A model generated the notes under the pieces. The model ran no database searches. It was given only the letters and a program-made list of their open reading frames with translations, and was not told the origin of the DNA. From Actinacidiphila guanduensis (lineage in GTDB: Bacteria > Actinomycetota > Actinomycetes > Streptomycetales > Streptomycetaceae), in the NCBI RefSeq assembly GCF_900103985.1, contig NZ_FNIE01000006.1, forward strand, positions 1 through 64,000: a stretch of DNA of 64,000 nucleotides. The letters run 5' to 3'. Shown here piece after piece: positions 25,727 to 34,549 of the stretch (its first letter is position 1; every line of letters begins with the position of its first letter). The translations under genes were made by a program, and so were the position numbers.

Positions 25727-27763
25727 ATGCGCGACGGCAGGGTGGGAGGGCCCGGATACGACGGCGCTTCCAACCCGGGCGGCCATGGCTGGGACCAGGG
25801 CTCCTACGGCGGTTACCGGGACGAGGCGCAGGCCCAGGGCGGCGGGCCCGGCTACGGCCCCCAGGGCGGCTACTACGGGCAGGGCGGCGAGCAGTACGGG
25901 CAGCCGGTCGGCCAGCCCGGCTACGGCCCGCAGGGCGGGCGGCCCTATCCGCCCCAGAGCAACCCGGCGGGCCCCGGCTACGGCGTCCGCCAGGGCCCCG
26001 GCACCACCTACGAGGACGGCTACCAGGCCCCCCAGGGCCCCGGCCGCACCGGCACCGCCCCGTACGAGGAGGCCCCGTACGAGGCCGGCGGCCTGGGCGG
26101 CGAGGAGAGCGCGGGGCCGGACACCGACCGCGAGGACGAGCCGGACATACCCCGGCCGCGCTCGGCGGGCCACCGCTCCGGGCGCGGTTCCGACGGCGGC
26201 GGCCCCGAGGACCCCGACGGCCCGGACGCCCCCGGCCACCGGCGCGGCGGGCGGCGCCGGCCCAAGAGCCGCAAGCGCAAGGCGCTCAAATGGGTGGCCA
26301 TCGCGGCCGCCGTCGCGGTGCTGGGCACCGCGGGCGCCGCCTACGGCTACTACGAGTACCTGGCGAGCAAGATCCGCAAGGGCGAGCGCAACAGCGGCGA
26401 CACCAACGTCGCCAAGCCGAAGGCGAACTCCGACGGCGACACCCCGATGAACATCATGATCCTGGGGTCCGACACCAGGTCCGACCCCGAGGACGCCAAG
26501 CTGGGCGGCGCCGCCGACGCCACCGGCGCCCGGGCAGACGTGATCATGGTGGTCCACCTCTCGGCGGACCGCAGCAACATGTCGGTGGTGAGCATCCCGC
26601 GCGACACCCGGGTGGACATACCCGAGTGCACCGACCCCAAGACGCACAAGGTCTACCCGGCGACCAACGACATCATCAACGCCTCGCTCTCCCGCGGCGG
26701 CGCCGGCTGCACCCTGGCGACCGTGCAGAACCTCACCGGGGTCTACATCGACCACTGGCTGACCATCGACTTCGCCGGCGTGGTGAAGATGGCCGACGTG
26801 GTCGGCGGTGTGGACGTCTGCGTGAAGGAGAACGTCGACGACCACCCGACCGCGGCCCAGCCCGGCGGCTCGCACCTGCACCTGACCGCGGGCACCCACA
26901 ACATCAAGGGCCAGCAGGCGCTGCAGTGGCTGCGCACCCGGCACGCCTTCGGCAGTGACGCGGGCCGCTCCAAGGCCCAGCACATGTACCTCAGCTCGCT
27001 GATCCGCAACCTGCGCAGCCAGAACCTCTTCACCAACCCGGGCCGGCTCAACCACATCGCCACCGCGGCGCTGTCGGCCTTCGAGGTCTCCTCCGAGATC
27101 GGCACCCCGAAGAAGCTCTACGACCTCGGCATGCAGCTCAAGACGATCCCGCCGAACCGGATCACGATGCTCACCATGCCGCGCATCGCCGACCCGCAGG
27201 ACCCGAACGCGCACTACCTGCCGGCGCCCGACGCGGCCACGGTGTGGTCGCTGATGCGCAACGACGTCGCCATGGACGCCAACGGCAAGCCCAAGACGCC
27301 CGCCACGGGCAAGCCCAGCGCGTCCGCCGGGCCGACCGCCCAGGCGGCCGCCGACATCCCGGTCAGCGTGGTCAACGGCACGGCCGGCTCGGCCGACGGG
27401 TCGCCGGTGCCGGGGCGGGCGGGCGCCATCACCACGTTCCTGAAGACCGCGGGCTTCACCCAGTCCGAGGCGGACCAGCAGTCCGCGCCGCGCTCGTCCA
27501 CGGTGCTGAACTACCCGAGCAGCGGCGGCGCGCAGGCCAAGTCGGACGCGCTGTCCGTCGCCAAGGCGCTGAAGATCCCGAACGGGGACGTCAAGGCGTC
27601 GGACGTGCAGCAGATCACCGTGACGATCGGCGCCGACTGGAAGGACGGCACCGACTACGGCGCCACCCTGCCGAAGGCGGGCGGCGTGCCGAGTGACGCG
27701 GACGTGGTCAACGGCGCCGACACCAAGGGCTGCATGGACATCCTGCCGACGTACCAGTTCTGA
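25727..27763 (+). CDS. LCP family protein 3 with LytR_C domain and Tyr/Gly-rich N-terminus
   Basis: 678 aa, predicted to attach glycopolymer to peptidoglycan. Residues about 1-125 form a low-complexity cytosolic stretch of Gly, Tyr, Gln and Pro (repeats such as GPGYGPQGG and GQGGEQYGQP); 125-185 is charged and ends RRRPKSRKRKALK. A membrane anchor follows (about 188-210), then the LCP domain (about 240-430) with intact motifs LGSDTRSDPE, RADVIMVVHLSADRSN, VSIPRDTRV and LRTRHAFGSD, and a LytR_C domain (about 545-660, VSVVNGTAGSADGS). The ATG at 25727 has GGAGGAG 5 bases upstream; the longer frame to 25457 lacks this. A strong palindrome follows the stop. Confidence 0.92.
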   Translation: MRDGRVGGPGYDGASNPGGHGWDQGSYGGYRDEAQAQGGGPGYGPQGGYYGQGGEQYGQPVGQPGYGPQGGRPYPPQSNPAGPGYGVRQGPGTTYEDGYQAPQGPGRTGTAPYEEAPYEAGGLGGEESAGPDTDREDEPDIPRPRSAGHRSGRGSDGGGPEDPDGPDAPGHRRGGRRRPKSRKRKALKWVAIAAAVAVLGTAGAAYGYYEYLASKIRKGERNSGDTNVAKPKANSDGDTPMNIMILGSDTRSDPEDAKLGGAADATGARADVIMVVHLSADRSNMSVVSIPRDTRVDIPECTDPKTHKVYPATNDIINASLSRGGAGCTLATVQNLTGVYIDHWLTIDFAGVVKMADVVGGVDVCVKENVDDHPTAAQPGGSHLHLTAGTHNIKGQQALQWLRTRHAFGSDAGRSKAQHMYLSSLIRNLRSQNLFTNPGRLNHIATAALSAFEVSSEIGTPKKLYDLGMQLKTIPPNRITMLTMPRIADPQDPNAHYLPAPDAATVWSLMRNDVAMDANGKPKTPATGKPSASAGPTAQAAADIPVSVVNGTAGSADGSPVPGRAGAITTFLKTAGFTQSEADQQSAPRSSTVLNYPSSGGAQAKSDALSVAKALKIPNGDVKASDVQQITVTIGADWKDGTDYGATLPKAGGVPSDADVVNGADTKGCMDILPTYQF

Positions 27764-27815
27764 TCCCCGGCGCCGGGCGGGCCGCCACCGCGGGCGGGAA
27801 CGGGACGGTAACGCC

Positions 27816-27853
27816 GGAAGGGGCCCGCCGGAAGCTTCCGGCGGGCCCCTTCC
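27816..27853 (+). terminator. 38-bp perfect palindrome, terminator of LCP 3
   Basis: A loopless, perfectly self-complementary 38-bp palindrome with centre AAGCTT between 27834 and 27835; each arm reads GGAAGGGGCCCGCCGGAAG from the left. It begins 52 bases past the LCP 3 stop. As RNA it would fold into a very stable hairpin and should end transcription. Confidence 0.7.
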
Positions 27854-28117
27854 GTCAGGGGTTCCACACGGTCCTGGCGCTGCCTGTACGGCGGCCTCGC
27901 ACCCTTGGGTGCCGGCTTATGCGCCGGACAGCTGCGTGGCCCGCGCGGTCGCCGCCGGGCGGCGGCCGGCGACCACCCGGCGGGCCGGCGGACGCGGCCA
28001 TCGCGGCTCGCGTTACCGCTATTGGGGGACACCAGCGCGTGGGGTCAAGGACGACAGTCCTATTTGTACCTAGCCTGAACGGGTCTGTACGCCATTGTGC
28101 TGTTTCGGAGGTCGCCC
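27854..28117 (+). promoter_or_regulatory. LCP 4 promoter and leader region
   Basis: 264 bases without a supported gene (354 bases counting from the LCP 3 stop). TAGCCT at 28071-28076 is a candidate -10 with no convincing -35. GGAGG at 28106-28110 is the ribosome site of LCP 4. Confidence 0.4.
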
Positions 28118-29644
28118 GTGCCGCCCACCCGTAGCCGCCAGCCGCAGCCGGGCGACCGCCCTCTGGCCGGACGGCGACCGCGCCCGAGGCCGCCGGTCCG
28201 GCGCAGCACGCGGATCGCCGGGGCGGTGGCGGTGGTGGTGATCACCGCCAGCGGCGTCGGCCACGCGGTGGTGACCGGGCTCAACGGGGCGATCGGCCGG
28301 GTGGACGCCTTCGGCGGGATGCAGAACCGGCCGGGCGACAGCAAGGGCACCAACTTCCTGCTGGTCGGCACCGACGGGCGGGACGGCCTGGACCCGGCGG
28401 AGAAGAAGCAGTACCACCTGGGCGGCGCCCCCTGCCACTGCACCGACACGATCATGCTGGTGCACCTCTCGCAGGACCGGGAGCGGGCCAGCGTGGTGAG
28501 CATCCCGCGCGACACCTACGTCCAGCTGCCCACCATGGGCAACGCGCGCCCGGCGCCCGGCGCCTCGCCCGCGCACCGGTCCGCCGGCGGCACCAGGATG
28601 CCGGCCACCCACCCGGCGAAGATCAACGAGGCGTACGCCGACGGCGGCCCCAAGCTGACGGTGGCCACCGTGGAGAAGCTGACCGACGTGCACATCGACC
28701 ACTATCTGGAGGTCGACTTCACCAGCTTCATGAAGACCGTGGACGTCCTGGGCGGCGTGCCGGTGTGCACCAGGCGCCCGCTGAAGGACTCCTACACCGG
28801 CTTGGACCTGCCGGTGGGCACCACCGTGCTCAATGGCGGCCAGGCGCTGCAGTACGTGCGCTCCCGGCACATCGACGCCGACTCCGACCTGGGCCGCATG
28901 CAGCGCCAGCAGCGCTTCGTCGCCCAGGTGATCCACAAGATCACCAGCACCGGCACGCTCACCGACCCGCTGCGGCTGGAGCAGGTGGCGAGCACGGTGC
29001 TCGGGTCGGTGCGGGCCGACAAGGGGCTGGACCCGGCCGACCTGATCGCGCTGGCCCGCAGCATGAAGGGGTTCAGCTCCGCGTCCTCGGAGTTCGCCAC
29101 GGTGCCGCTGAGCGACCTGTCGTACAACGTGCCCGGGGTCGGCTCCACTGTGAAGTGGGACGTCCCCAAGGCGAACGTACTGTGGGCCGACATCAGGGCC
29201 GACCGGCCGCTGGACGCGAAGAAGCCCGCCAAGGCGGGCAGGTCCGCCGGGTCCGAGCGCAAGGCCGTCCCGGTGGACGTCGCGCCCTCGCAGATCAGCG
29301 TCGAGGTGGAGAACGCCTCCGGGGTGAACGGCCTCGGCGCCTCGGTGCAGAAGTCCCTGCACGGCACGGGCTTCGCCACCCCCGGCCTGCCGACGACCGC
29401 CGAGCGGCACACCGCCCGCACCACGATCGCCTACGACCCGCGCTGGGACCGCTCGGCGCGCTCCCTGGCCGCCGCCCTCCCCGGCGCGCGGCTGGTGCCG
29501 GCCGAGGGGCAGGGTCCGGTGATGAAGGTCACTCTGGGCGAGGACGACAAGGCGCCGAAGGTCCTCCGTGTCGCCCTGCGCGGCGCCCAGAAGCCGGCGG
29601 TCACCGCGAATCCGGCGCAGCCCGCCGACGACGCCGCCTGCTGA
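28118..29644 (+). CDS. LCP family protein 4 with LytR_C domain
   Basis: 508 aa. A short Arg/Pro-rich cytosolic N-terminus leads into a membrane anchor (about 32-53) and an LCP domain (about 78-300) with intact motifs: LLVGTDGRDGLD (near 82), CTDTIMLVHLSQDRERA, VSIPRDTYV (near 127), KINEAYADGGP and YVRSRHIDADSDLGRMQRQQ (near 246). Residues CHCTD just before the second motif form a Cys-x-Cys pair. A LytR_C domain (about 392-485, ISVEVENASGVNGLG) follows. The GTG at 28118 is preferred to the GTG at 28097 because GGAGG lies 7 bases upstream. Predicted cell-wall glycopolymer ligase. Confidence 0.92.
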   Translation: MPPTRSRQPQPGDRPLAGRRPRPRPPVRRSTRIAGAVAVVVITASGVGHAVVTGLNGAIGRVDAFGGMQNRPGDSKGTNFLLVGTDGRDGLDPAEKKQYHLGGAPCHCTDTIMLVHLSQDRERASVVSIPRDTYVQLPTMGNARPAPGASPAHRSAGGTRMPATHPAKINEAYADGGPKLTVATVEKLTDVHIDHYLEVDFTSFMKTVDVLGGVPVCTRRPLKDSYTGLDLPVGTTVLNGGQALQYVRSRHIDADSDLGRMQRQQRFVAQVIHKITSTGTLTDPLRLEQVASTVLGSVRADKGLDPADLIALARSMKGFSSASSEFATVPLSDLSYNVPGVGSTVKWDVPKANVLWADIRADRPLDAKKPAKAGRSAGSERKAVPVDVAPSQISVEVENASGVNGLGASVQKSLHGTGFATPGLPTTAERHTARTTIAYDPRWDRSARSLAAALPGARLVPAEGQGPVMKVTLGEDDKAPKVLRVALRGAQKPAVTANPAQPADDAAC

Positions 29645-29708
29645 CCGCGCACCTGGCAGCTCGGGCCCGGCGTCCATCGATGCCAGGCCCGCCGCCGCGG
29701 CAGCCGCT

Positions 29709-29760
29709 CGCCGCCATGGGTACCGCACCCCGCCGCCATGGGCGCCGTCCGCCGCCATGG
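29709..29760 (+). repeat. three short direct repeats CGCCGCCATGG
   Basis: CGCCGCCATGG occurs at 29709-29719, 29731-29741 and 29750-29760, with a further CCATGG just beyond, in the 165-base gap between LCP 4 and the thioesterase gene. Function unknown. Confidence 0.5.
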
Positions 29761-29809
29761 ATGCGCCATGGATGCCAGGCCGCGGCGCAATGGAGGTCAG
29801 GTCGGCGGC

Positions 29810-30427
29810 TCAGGCGTCCAGGCCCTCGGCGGCGCGCTCGCGGCGCAGTTCGAGGATGGCGCGGCGGCGGGCCAGCCGGTGGGTGCGGCGGATCTGGGCC
29901 TCCTGCCAGCGGCGGCGGTCGCGGTCGGTCTCGGGGAGCACCGGCGGCACCGGGCGCGGCTTGCCCTCGGCGTCCACGGCGACGAAGACCAGGTAGGCGC
30001 TGGCGACCTGCTCGCCGGGGCCCGACTCGTTCCACCGCTCGGCGACCACCCGGACGCCGATCTCCATGGAGGTCTTGCCCGTCCAGTTGACCTGAGCCCG
30101 CACATGCAGGAGGTCGCCGACGCGGACCGGTTCGAGGAAGGCCATCTCGTCCATGGCGCCGGTCACGGCCGGCCCCTCGGAGTGACGGCCGGCGACGGCG
30201 CCCGCGGCGTCGTCGACGAGCTTCATCACCACACCGCCGTGGACGGTGCCCAGCAGGTTGGTGTCGTGGGCGGACATGATGTGGGACAGGGTGATGCGGG
30301 AGGCGGACGTCGGCTTGCCCGGGATCACCGGTACGGCCGGGGTGGGCAGCGCCTCGGGGCCCGCGGGGTCGGCGGCGGAGGGCCGGTCGCCGCCGGGGGT
30401 GCCCGGCGCCGGGGATGAGTCGATCAC
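29810..30427 (-). CDS. acyl-CoA thioesterase, hotdog fold (YciA/BACH type)
   Basis: Hydrolyses acyl-CoA to free acid and CoA. The 205-aa protein contains one hotdog domain (about 45-160): ITLSHIMSAHDTNLLGTVHGG (Asp/Asn and His near 50-66), VVMKLVDDAAGAVAGRHSEG, and the catalytic-type segment AMDEMAFLEPVRVGD; VNWTGKTSMEIGVRV completes it. The C-terminus is Arg/Glu-rich and helical. The start is set at GTG 30427 (AGGTGG upstream); GTG 30436 is a close alternative. It is divergent from LCP 5, with about 118 bases between. Confidence 0.9.
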   Translation of the reverse strand: MIDSSPAPGTPGGDRPSAADPAGPEALPTPAVPVIPGKPTSASRITLSHIMSAHDTNLLGTVHGGVVMKLVDDAAGAVAGRHSEGPAVTGAMDEMAFLEPVRVGDLLHVRAQVNWTGKTSMEIGVRVVAERWNESGPGEQVASAYLVFVAVDAEGKPRPVPPVLPETDRDRRRWQEAQIRRTHRLARRRAILELRRERAAEGLDA

Positions 30428-30544
30428 GGCATCCACCTTATGTCCGTGACGGAACCGCTGCGTACGGCGGGCGAATGCATCGGATCTGCTACAGAACCGC
30501 CTGCTGTTGCAGGTCGCGCGACCGGGCCGGGCACACTGGCGGGC

Positions 30545-31750
30545 ATGAACGGTTGGAGCGATGACACCGAGCGGCGCCGGCTCTCCGAGCCCCCGCTGCC
30601 CCCAGAACTGTCGCCGCGCCGGGCCGCCGCTGCCGCCGGAGGTGTCCCGCCGCAGCAGACCCGCCGTGCCCAGCCCGGCGGTCAGCCGGGCGGTCCCGGG
30701 GGCCCCTACGGCCCGCCGACCCCGGGCGGTCAGGGCGCGCAGGCCGCCGGCCCGCGCCGCCCGCGCTGGAGCACCCGCAAGAAGATCGGCTACACCGCGC
30801 TCGGCCTGGTCGTGGTGCTGCTCGTCGTGTCGGTCTCCACCTACTTCTGGGCCGACTCCAAGGTGCGCCGCGAGGTGGACCTCGGCAAGATCACCGACGC
30901 CCCGCCGAAGGGCAAGGGCACCAACTACCTGATCGTCGGCTCCGACAGCCGCGAGGGGCTGACCCCCCAGGAGGAGAAGGAGCTGCACACCGGCGCCGAC
31001 TCCGGGCAGCGCACGGACTCGATGATGATCCTGCACACCGGCAGCAACGGCACCACGATGATGAGCCTGCCGCGCGACTCCTTCGTCACGATCCCCTCGT
31101 TCGTCGGCCAGCAGTCCGGCAAGAAGTACGCGGCCTCCACCCACAAGCTCAACAAGGCGTACGCGGACGGCGGCCCCGAGCTGCTGACCCGGACCATCGA
31201 GTACAACACCGGCATCCACATCGACCACTACGCGGAGATCGGCTTCTCCGGCTTCGTGAACCTGGTCGACGCCCTGGGCGGGGTCCACATGTGCCTGGAC
31301 AAGCCGCTGCACGACAAGGCGTCGGGCGCCGACTTCAACGCCGGGTGCCAGAAGCTCAACGGCAAGCAGTCGCTGGCCTTCGTCCGGCAGCGGCACCAGG
31401 AGGCCGACCAGGACCTCGGCCGGATGCGCAACCAGCAGAAGTTCCTGTCCACCCTGGCCCACCAGGCGGCCTCGCCGTCCACCGTGCTGAACCCGTTCAA
31501 GCTCTACCCGGTCATCGGCTCGGGCCTGGACACCCTGATAGTCGACAAGAACATGAGCCTGCTCGACCTCACGCACATGTTCTGGGCGATGAAGGGCGTC
31601 ACGGGCGGCAACGGCAAGCAGCTGACGGTGCCGATCGCGAACGCCAACTACGAGACCGCCACCGACGGCGACGCGGTCAAGTGGGACATGCCGAAGGCGA
31701 ACGAGCTGTTCAGCGAGCTGAAGCAGGACCAGAAGGTGACCGTCAGCTAG
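30545..31750 (+). CDS. LCP family protein 5
   Basis: 401 aa. N-terminal cytosolic stretch rich in Gly/Pro/Gln (GGQPGGPGGPYGPPTPGG near 40-65), membrane anchor (about 82-103), and LCP domain (about 120-320) with intact motifs LIVGSDSREGL, RTDSMMILHTGSNG, MSLPRDSFV (near 173), KLNKAYADGGPELL and FVRQRHQEADQDLGRMRNQQ (near 279). No LytR_C domain. The ATG at 30545 has no strong ribosome site but lies 6 bases after CACACT, compatible with a leaderless transcript. Convergent with the 31851-32273 gene through a shared hairpin terminator. Confidence 0.92.
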   Translation: MNGWSDDTERRRLSEPPLPPELSPRRAAAAAGGVPPQQTRRAQPGGQPGGPGGPYGPPTPGGQGAQAAGPRRPRWSTRKKIGYTALGLVVVLLVVSVSTYFWADSKVRREVDLGKITDAPPKGKGTNYLIVGSDSREGLTPQEEKELHTGADSGQRTDSMMILHTGSNGTTMMSLPRDSFVTIPSFVGQQSGKKYAASTHKLNKAYADGGPELLTRTIEYNTGIHIDHYAEIGFSGFVNLVDALGGVHMCLDKPLHDKASGADFNAGCQKLNGKQSLAFVRQRHQEADQDLGRMRNQQKFLSTLAHQAASPSTVLNPFKLYPVIGSGLDTLIVDKNMSLLDLTHMFWAMKGVTGGNGKQLTVPIANANYETATDGDAVKWDMPKANELFSELKQDQKVTVS

Positions 31751-31795
31751 CGGCCCGGCCGCCCGGGCCCGGCGTATCGCTCCGCCGGAGCAGGC

Positions 31796-31832
31796 GACGG
31801 CCCCGTCCTCCCGGCGGGAGGACGGGGCCGTC
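31796..31832. terminator. bidirectional terminator
   Basis: Perfect 18-bp inverted repeat, 31796-31813 and 31815-31832, around a single G; left arm GACGGCCCCGTCCTCCCG. It sits between convergent genes (LCP 5 stop 31750; next stop 31851). Confidence 0.8.
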
Positions 31833-31850
31833 TGCGCTGCGGGCCGCGGG

Positions 31851-32273
31851 TCAGGCGGCGATGGGGGCACCGGTGACGGCGGGGACCCACTGGTCGAGCT
31901 CGGCGCGCCAGTAGCGGCCGACGTTCAGGCGGGTCGGCTTGGCCTCGCCGGGCAGCTGGAACTTCAGCGAGCTCCAGATGGCGGCGCGCCGCACGTCGCT
32001 CACCAGGTGGGCCGCCTCGGCCCGCGGTATCGCCGCGACGAGCTCCTTGGGGCGCGCGCTCATCCGGCCGGCCTTGTGGAAGACGACGGCCTGGTCGGTG
32101 ACGGTCACGAAGTAGTACTTCACGAAAGCCTGCGCGATGACGCCGAGGCTGTTGATCAGCCACGGGCTCGGGCCGGTGACCGTGTGGAAGGTGACGATGA
32201 CGCGGTCGGCCGGATTGATCTGTGCGATGGCCTGGGCCACCTGCTCCTGCATGGTGGACTTGCGAATGGCCAT
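31851..32273 (-). CDS. hypothetical protein, 140 aa, PH-like
   Basis: Not recognised with certainty. Soluble 140-aa protein without signal or membrane segment. The order of predicted strands (VIVTFHTVTGPSPWLIN, AFVKYYFVTVTDQAVVFHKAG, ELVAAIPRAEAAHLV, IWSSLKFQLPGEAKPTRLNVG) and a final helix (YWRAELDQWVPAV) resemble a bacterial pleckstrin-homology-like domain. The ATG at 32273 (MAIRKSTMQEQ) has GGGGGC upstream. It lies in the LCP region between LCP 5 and a surface protein, so an envelope-related regulatory role is possible but not shown. Confidence 0.7.
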   Translation of the reverse strand: MAIRKSTMQEQVAQAIAQINPADRVIVTFHTVTGPSPWLINSLGVIAQAFVKYYFVTVTDQAVVFHKAGRMSARPKELVAAIPRAEAAHLVSDVRRAAIWSSLKFQLPGEAKPTRLNVGRYWRAELDQWVPAVTGAPIAA

Positions 32274-32308
32274 GGACGTGCCCCCATAGGTTGTGCGCAA
32301 CTACGCAA

Positions 32309-32341
32309 CGACGCCGCCACCGTGGTTCGGTGGCGGCGTCG
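32309..32341 (-). terminator. terminator hairpin after the LAETG surface protein
   Basis: CGACGCCGCCACC (32309-32321) / GGTGGCGGCGTCG (32329-32341): 13-bp perfect stem, 7-base loop, downstream of the minus-strand surface-protein gene (stop 32417). Confidence 0.75.
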
Positions 32342-32416
32342 CAGCGTATCGCCCTGAAACTGTCCGGGACATGCCGGACGAGGCGATTGGGACCCGTCCG
32401 TGACGACCGTGACGAA

Positions 32417-33091
32417 TCAGTGACGTGCGGCGGGGGTGCGGCGGCGCAGGAAGAACACCGTGCCGCCACCGGCGACGACCAGCGCGGCCGCGACACCGGC
32501 GATGACCGGGGTGGCGCTGCTGCCACCGGTCTCGGCCAGGTTGCCGCTCGGCGACGGGGCCGGGGAGTTGGTGTCGGCCACGGCGGCGGCGCTGCTCTCG
32601 GCCGGGCTCGGGGCCGAGGTGCTGGGCGGAGCGGAGGTCGGCGTGGCCGGTGCGCTGGAGGAGTCCGACGGCGTGGGCGTCGGGCTGTCCTTGGTGGGAG
32701 CAGCGCAGGCCGTGTTCGGGAGGGTCACTCCGCCGTTGATCGGGCTGTCGGTGAAGTGGCCCGGCACGGTGACGAGCACCTGGAGGTGCTCACCCGCGGA
32801 CCACGGCACGGTGATGGTGAGATCGCTCGAGCGGTCGTCGATCTCCTTCTGGTTGATCTGCTTGCCGCTGTCGTCCTTGACGGTCAGGGTCACAGGCCGG
32901 GTGCCGTCCGTGTCGTGGACGGTGATGAGGCCCTGCGAGTTCGCCTGGTCGCACTGGGCCTGGCCACTGATGCTGAAGTCGCCGATCTGGCAAGCCGACG
33001 CGGTGCCTGCGACGCCAAGGGCCAGAGCGGCCGCGGCGGAGGCAACGCCTACGTAACGCACCGTACGGGAGGTGCGGCGGGATATGGACAC
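32417..33091 (-). CDS. LAETG-anchored surface protein (sortase substrate)
   Basis: 224 aa. Signal peptide (about 1-33: RRTSRTVRYVG then AAAALALGVAGTASA), an extracellular beta domain (about 34-125) with cysteines at C34, C47 and C129, a Pro/Ser/Thr-rich stalk (about 130-185), then the sorting motif LAETGG (about 187-192), a membrane helix (VIAGVAAALVVAGGGTVFFL) and a basic end RRRTPAARH. LAxTG is the motif of class E sortases of high-GC Gram-positives. No sortase gene is in the window. The GTG at 33091 has GAAGGG upstream, and a clear promoter lies at 33181-33210. Ligand or function unknown. Confidence 0.9.
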   Translation of the reverse strand: MSISRRTSRTVRYVGVASAAAALALGVAGTASACQIGDFSISGQAQCDQANSQGLITVHDTDGTRPVTLTVKDDSGKQINQKEIDDRSSDLTITVPWSAGEHLQVLVTVPGHFTDSPINGGVTLPNTACAAPTKDSPTPTPSDSSSAPATPTSAPPSTSAPSPAESSAAAVADTNSPAPSPSGNLAETGGSSATPVIAGVAAALVVAGGGTVFFLRRRTPAARH

Positions 33092-33180
33092 GTTTGCCCT
33101 TCACAGTTTCGGAGCAGAAGCGTGGAAGGCCACTCAGCGGGCGACGCTTGGACCCCCCGTCCCCGCCGATGGCATGCACA

Positions 33181-33210
33181 GCTCTACAAGCGGCCGCAAC
33201 CACTTGTCAA
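33181..33210 (-). promoter_or_regulatory. promoter of the LAETG surface protein
   Basis: Minus strand: -35 TTGACA (33205-33210), 18-base spacer, -10 TAGAGC (33181-33186). Gives a leader of about 80 bases. Confidence 0.7.
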
Positions 33211-33370
33211 TTGATCGCATACCGACCGCTAAGCCGCTCCATCGGGCCAAACTTCGCCCACCCGCCCACCAAGGCTCCAGTCTTTATTACAGAGTTGAGA
33301 CGAACTTTCGGTGATCGGGGCGCGTGGTGCCCCTGGGGCGCGGGAGGCCCCGGGGACACCTCTGCGGGCC

Positions 33371-34534
33371 TCAGCCCTTGAGCAGTTGACGGGCCATCAC
33401 GACGCGCTGCACCTGGTTGGTGCCCTCGTAGATCTGCGTAATTTTCGCGTCGCGCATCATGCGCTCGACGGGGTAGTCGCGCGTGTAGCCGTAGCCGCCG
33501 AGGAGCTGGACGGCGTCGGTGGTGATCTCCATGGCGACGTCGGAGGCGTAGCACTTGGCGGCGGCGCCGAAGAAGGTCAGGTCGCGGTCGTTGCGCTCGG
33601 ACCTGGCGGCGGCCGCGTAGGTGATCTGCCGGGCGGCCTCCAGCTTCATCGCCATGTCGGCGAGCATGAACTGGATGCCCTGGAAGTCGGCGATCGCCTT
33701 TCCGAACTGCCGGCGCTCCTGGACGTACCCCTTGGCGTAGTCCAGGGCGCCCTGGGCGATGCCGAGCGCCTGGGCGGCGATGGTGACGCGGGTGTGGTCC
33801 AGCGTCTTCATGGCGGTGGTGAAGCCGGTGCCCTCCTCGCCGATCATCCGGTCGGCGGGGACGCGGACGTTGTCGAAGTAGACCTCGCGGGTCGGGGAGC
33901 CCTTGATGCCGAGCTTCTTCTCCGGGGCACCGAAGGAGACGCCCTCGTCGGACTTCTCCACCACGAAGGCGGAGATGCCGCGCGAGCGCTTGTCGGGGTC
34001 GGTGACGGCCATCACCGTGTAGAACTCCGAGACGCCGGCGTTGGTGATCCAGCGCTTGACGCCGTTGAGCACATAGGAGTCGCCGTCGCGGACCGCGCGG
34101 GTCTTCATGCCGGCGGCGTCCGAGCCCGCCTCGGGCTCGGAGAGGGCGTAGGAGAACATGCCCTCCTTGCGCGCGAGGGCGCCCAGGTACTTCGCCTTGA
34201 GCTCCTCGGAGCCGGAGATCTGCACCGGCATGGAGCCGAGCTTGTTGACCGCGGGGATCAGCGACGAGGAGGCGCACACACGGGCCACCTCCTCGATCAC
34301 GATGACGGTGGACAGCGCGTCGGCGCCCGAGCCGTCGTACGCCTCGGGTACGTGGATGGCGTGCAGGTCGTTGGCTTCCAGGGCGTCGCGCGCCTCCTGG
34401 GGGAAGCGGCCCTGCTCGTCCACCTCCGCGGCGAAGGGCGCGATCTTGGCCTCGGCGAGCGAGCGGACCGCGTCGCGGAGCATCTCGTGCTCCTCGGAGG
34501 TCCGGAAGAGGTCGAAGTCGGCGTTTCCGGCCAT
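33371..34534 (-). CDS. acyl-CoA dehydrogenase
   Basis: FAD enzyme that introduces the alpha-beta double bond in acyl-CoA during fatty acid or branched-chain acid breakdown. The 387-aa protein has the full three-domain fold: LSEPEAGSDAAGMKTRA (FAD/substrate loop near residues 131-147), WITNAGVSEFYTVMAV, RVTIAAQALGIAQGAL, and the C-terminal catalytic Glu in QIYEGTNQVQR (near 370). It is syntenic with mycobacterial fadE25 (Rv3274c). The ATG at 34534 has GGGAGTGAG upstream. The upstream gap holds an inverted repeat TTAC/GTAA and a 14-bp palindrome (34581-34594), suggesting control by a repressor. Substrate chain length is not clear from sequence. Confidence 0.95.
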   Translation of the reverse strand: MAGNADFDLFRTSEEHEMLRDAVRSLAEAKIAPFAAEVDEQGRFPQEARDALEANDLHAIHVPEAYDGSGADALSTVIVIEEVARVCASSSLIPAVNKLGSMPVQISGSEELKAKYLGALARKEGMFSYALSEPEAGSDAAGMKTRAVRDGDSYVLNGVKRWITNAGVSEFYTVMAVTDPDKRSRGISAFVVEKSDEGVSFGAPEKKLGIKGSPTREVYFDNVRVPADRMIGEEGTGFTTAMKTLDHTRVTIAAQALGIAQGALDYAKGYVQERRQFGKAIADFQGIQFMLADMAMKLEAARQITYAAAARSERNDRDLTFFGAAAKCYASDVAMEITTDAVQLLGGYGYTRDYPVERMMRDAKITQIYEGTNQVQRVVMARQLLKG

Positions 34535-34549
34535 GGTGTCTCACTCCCG

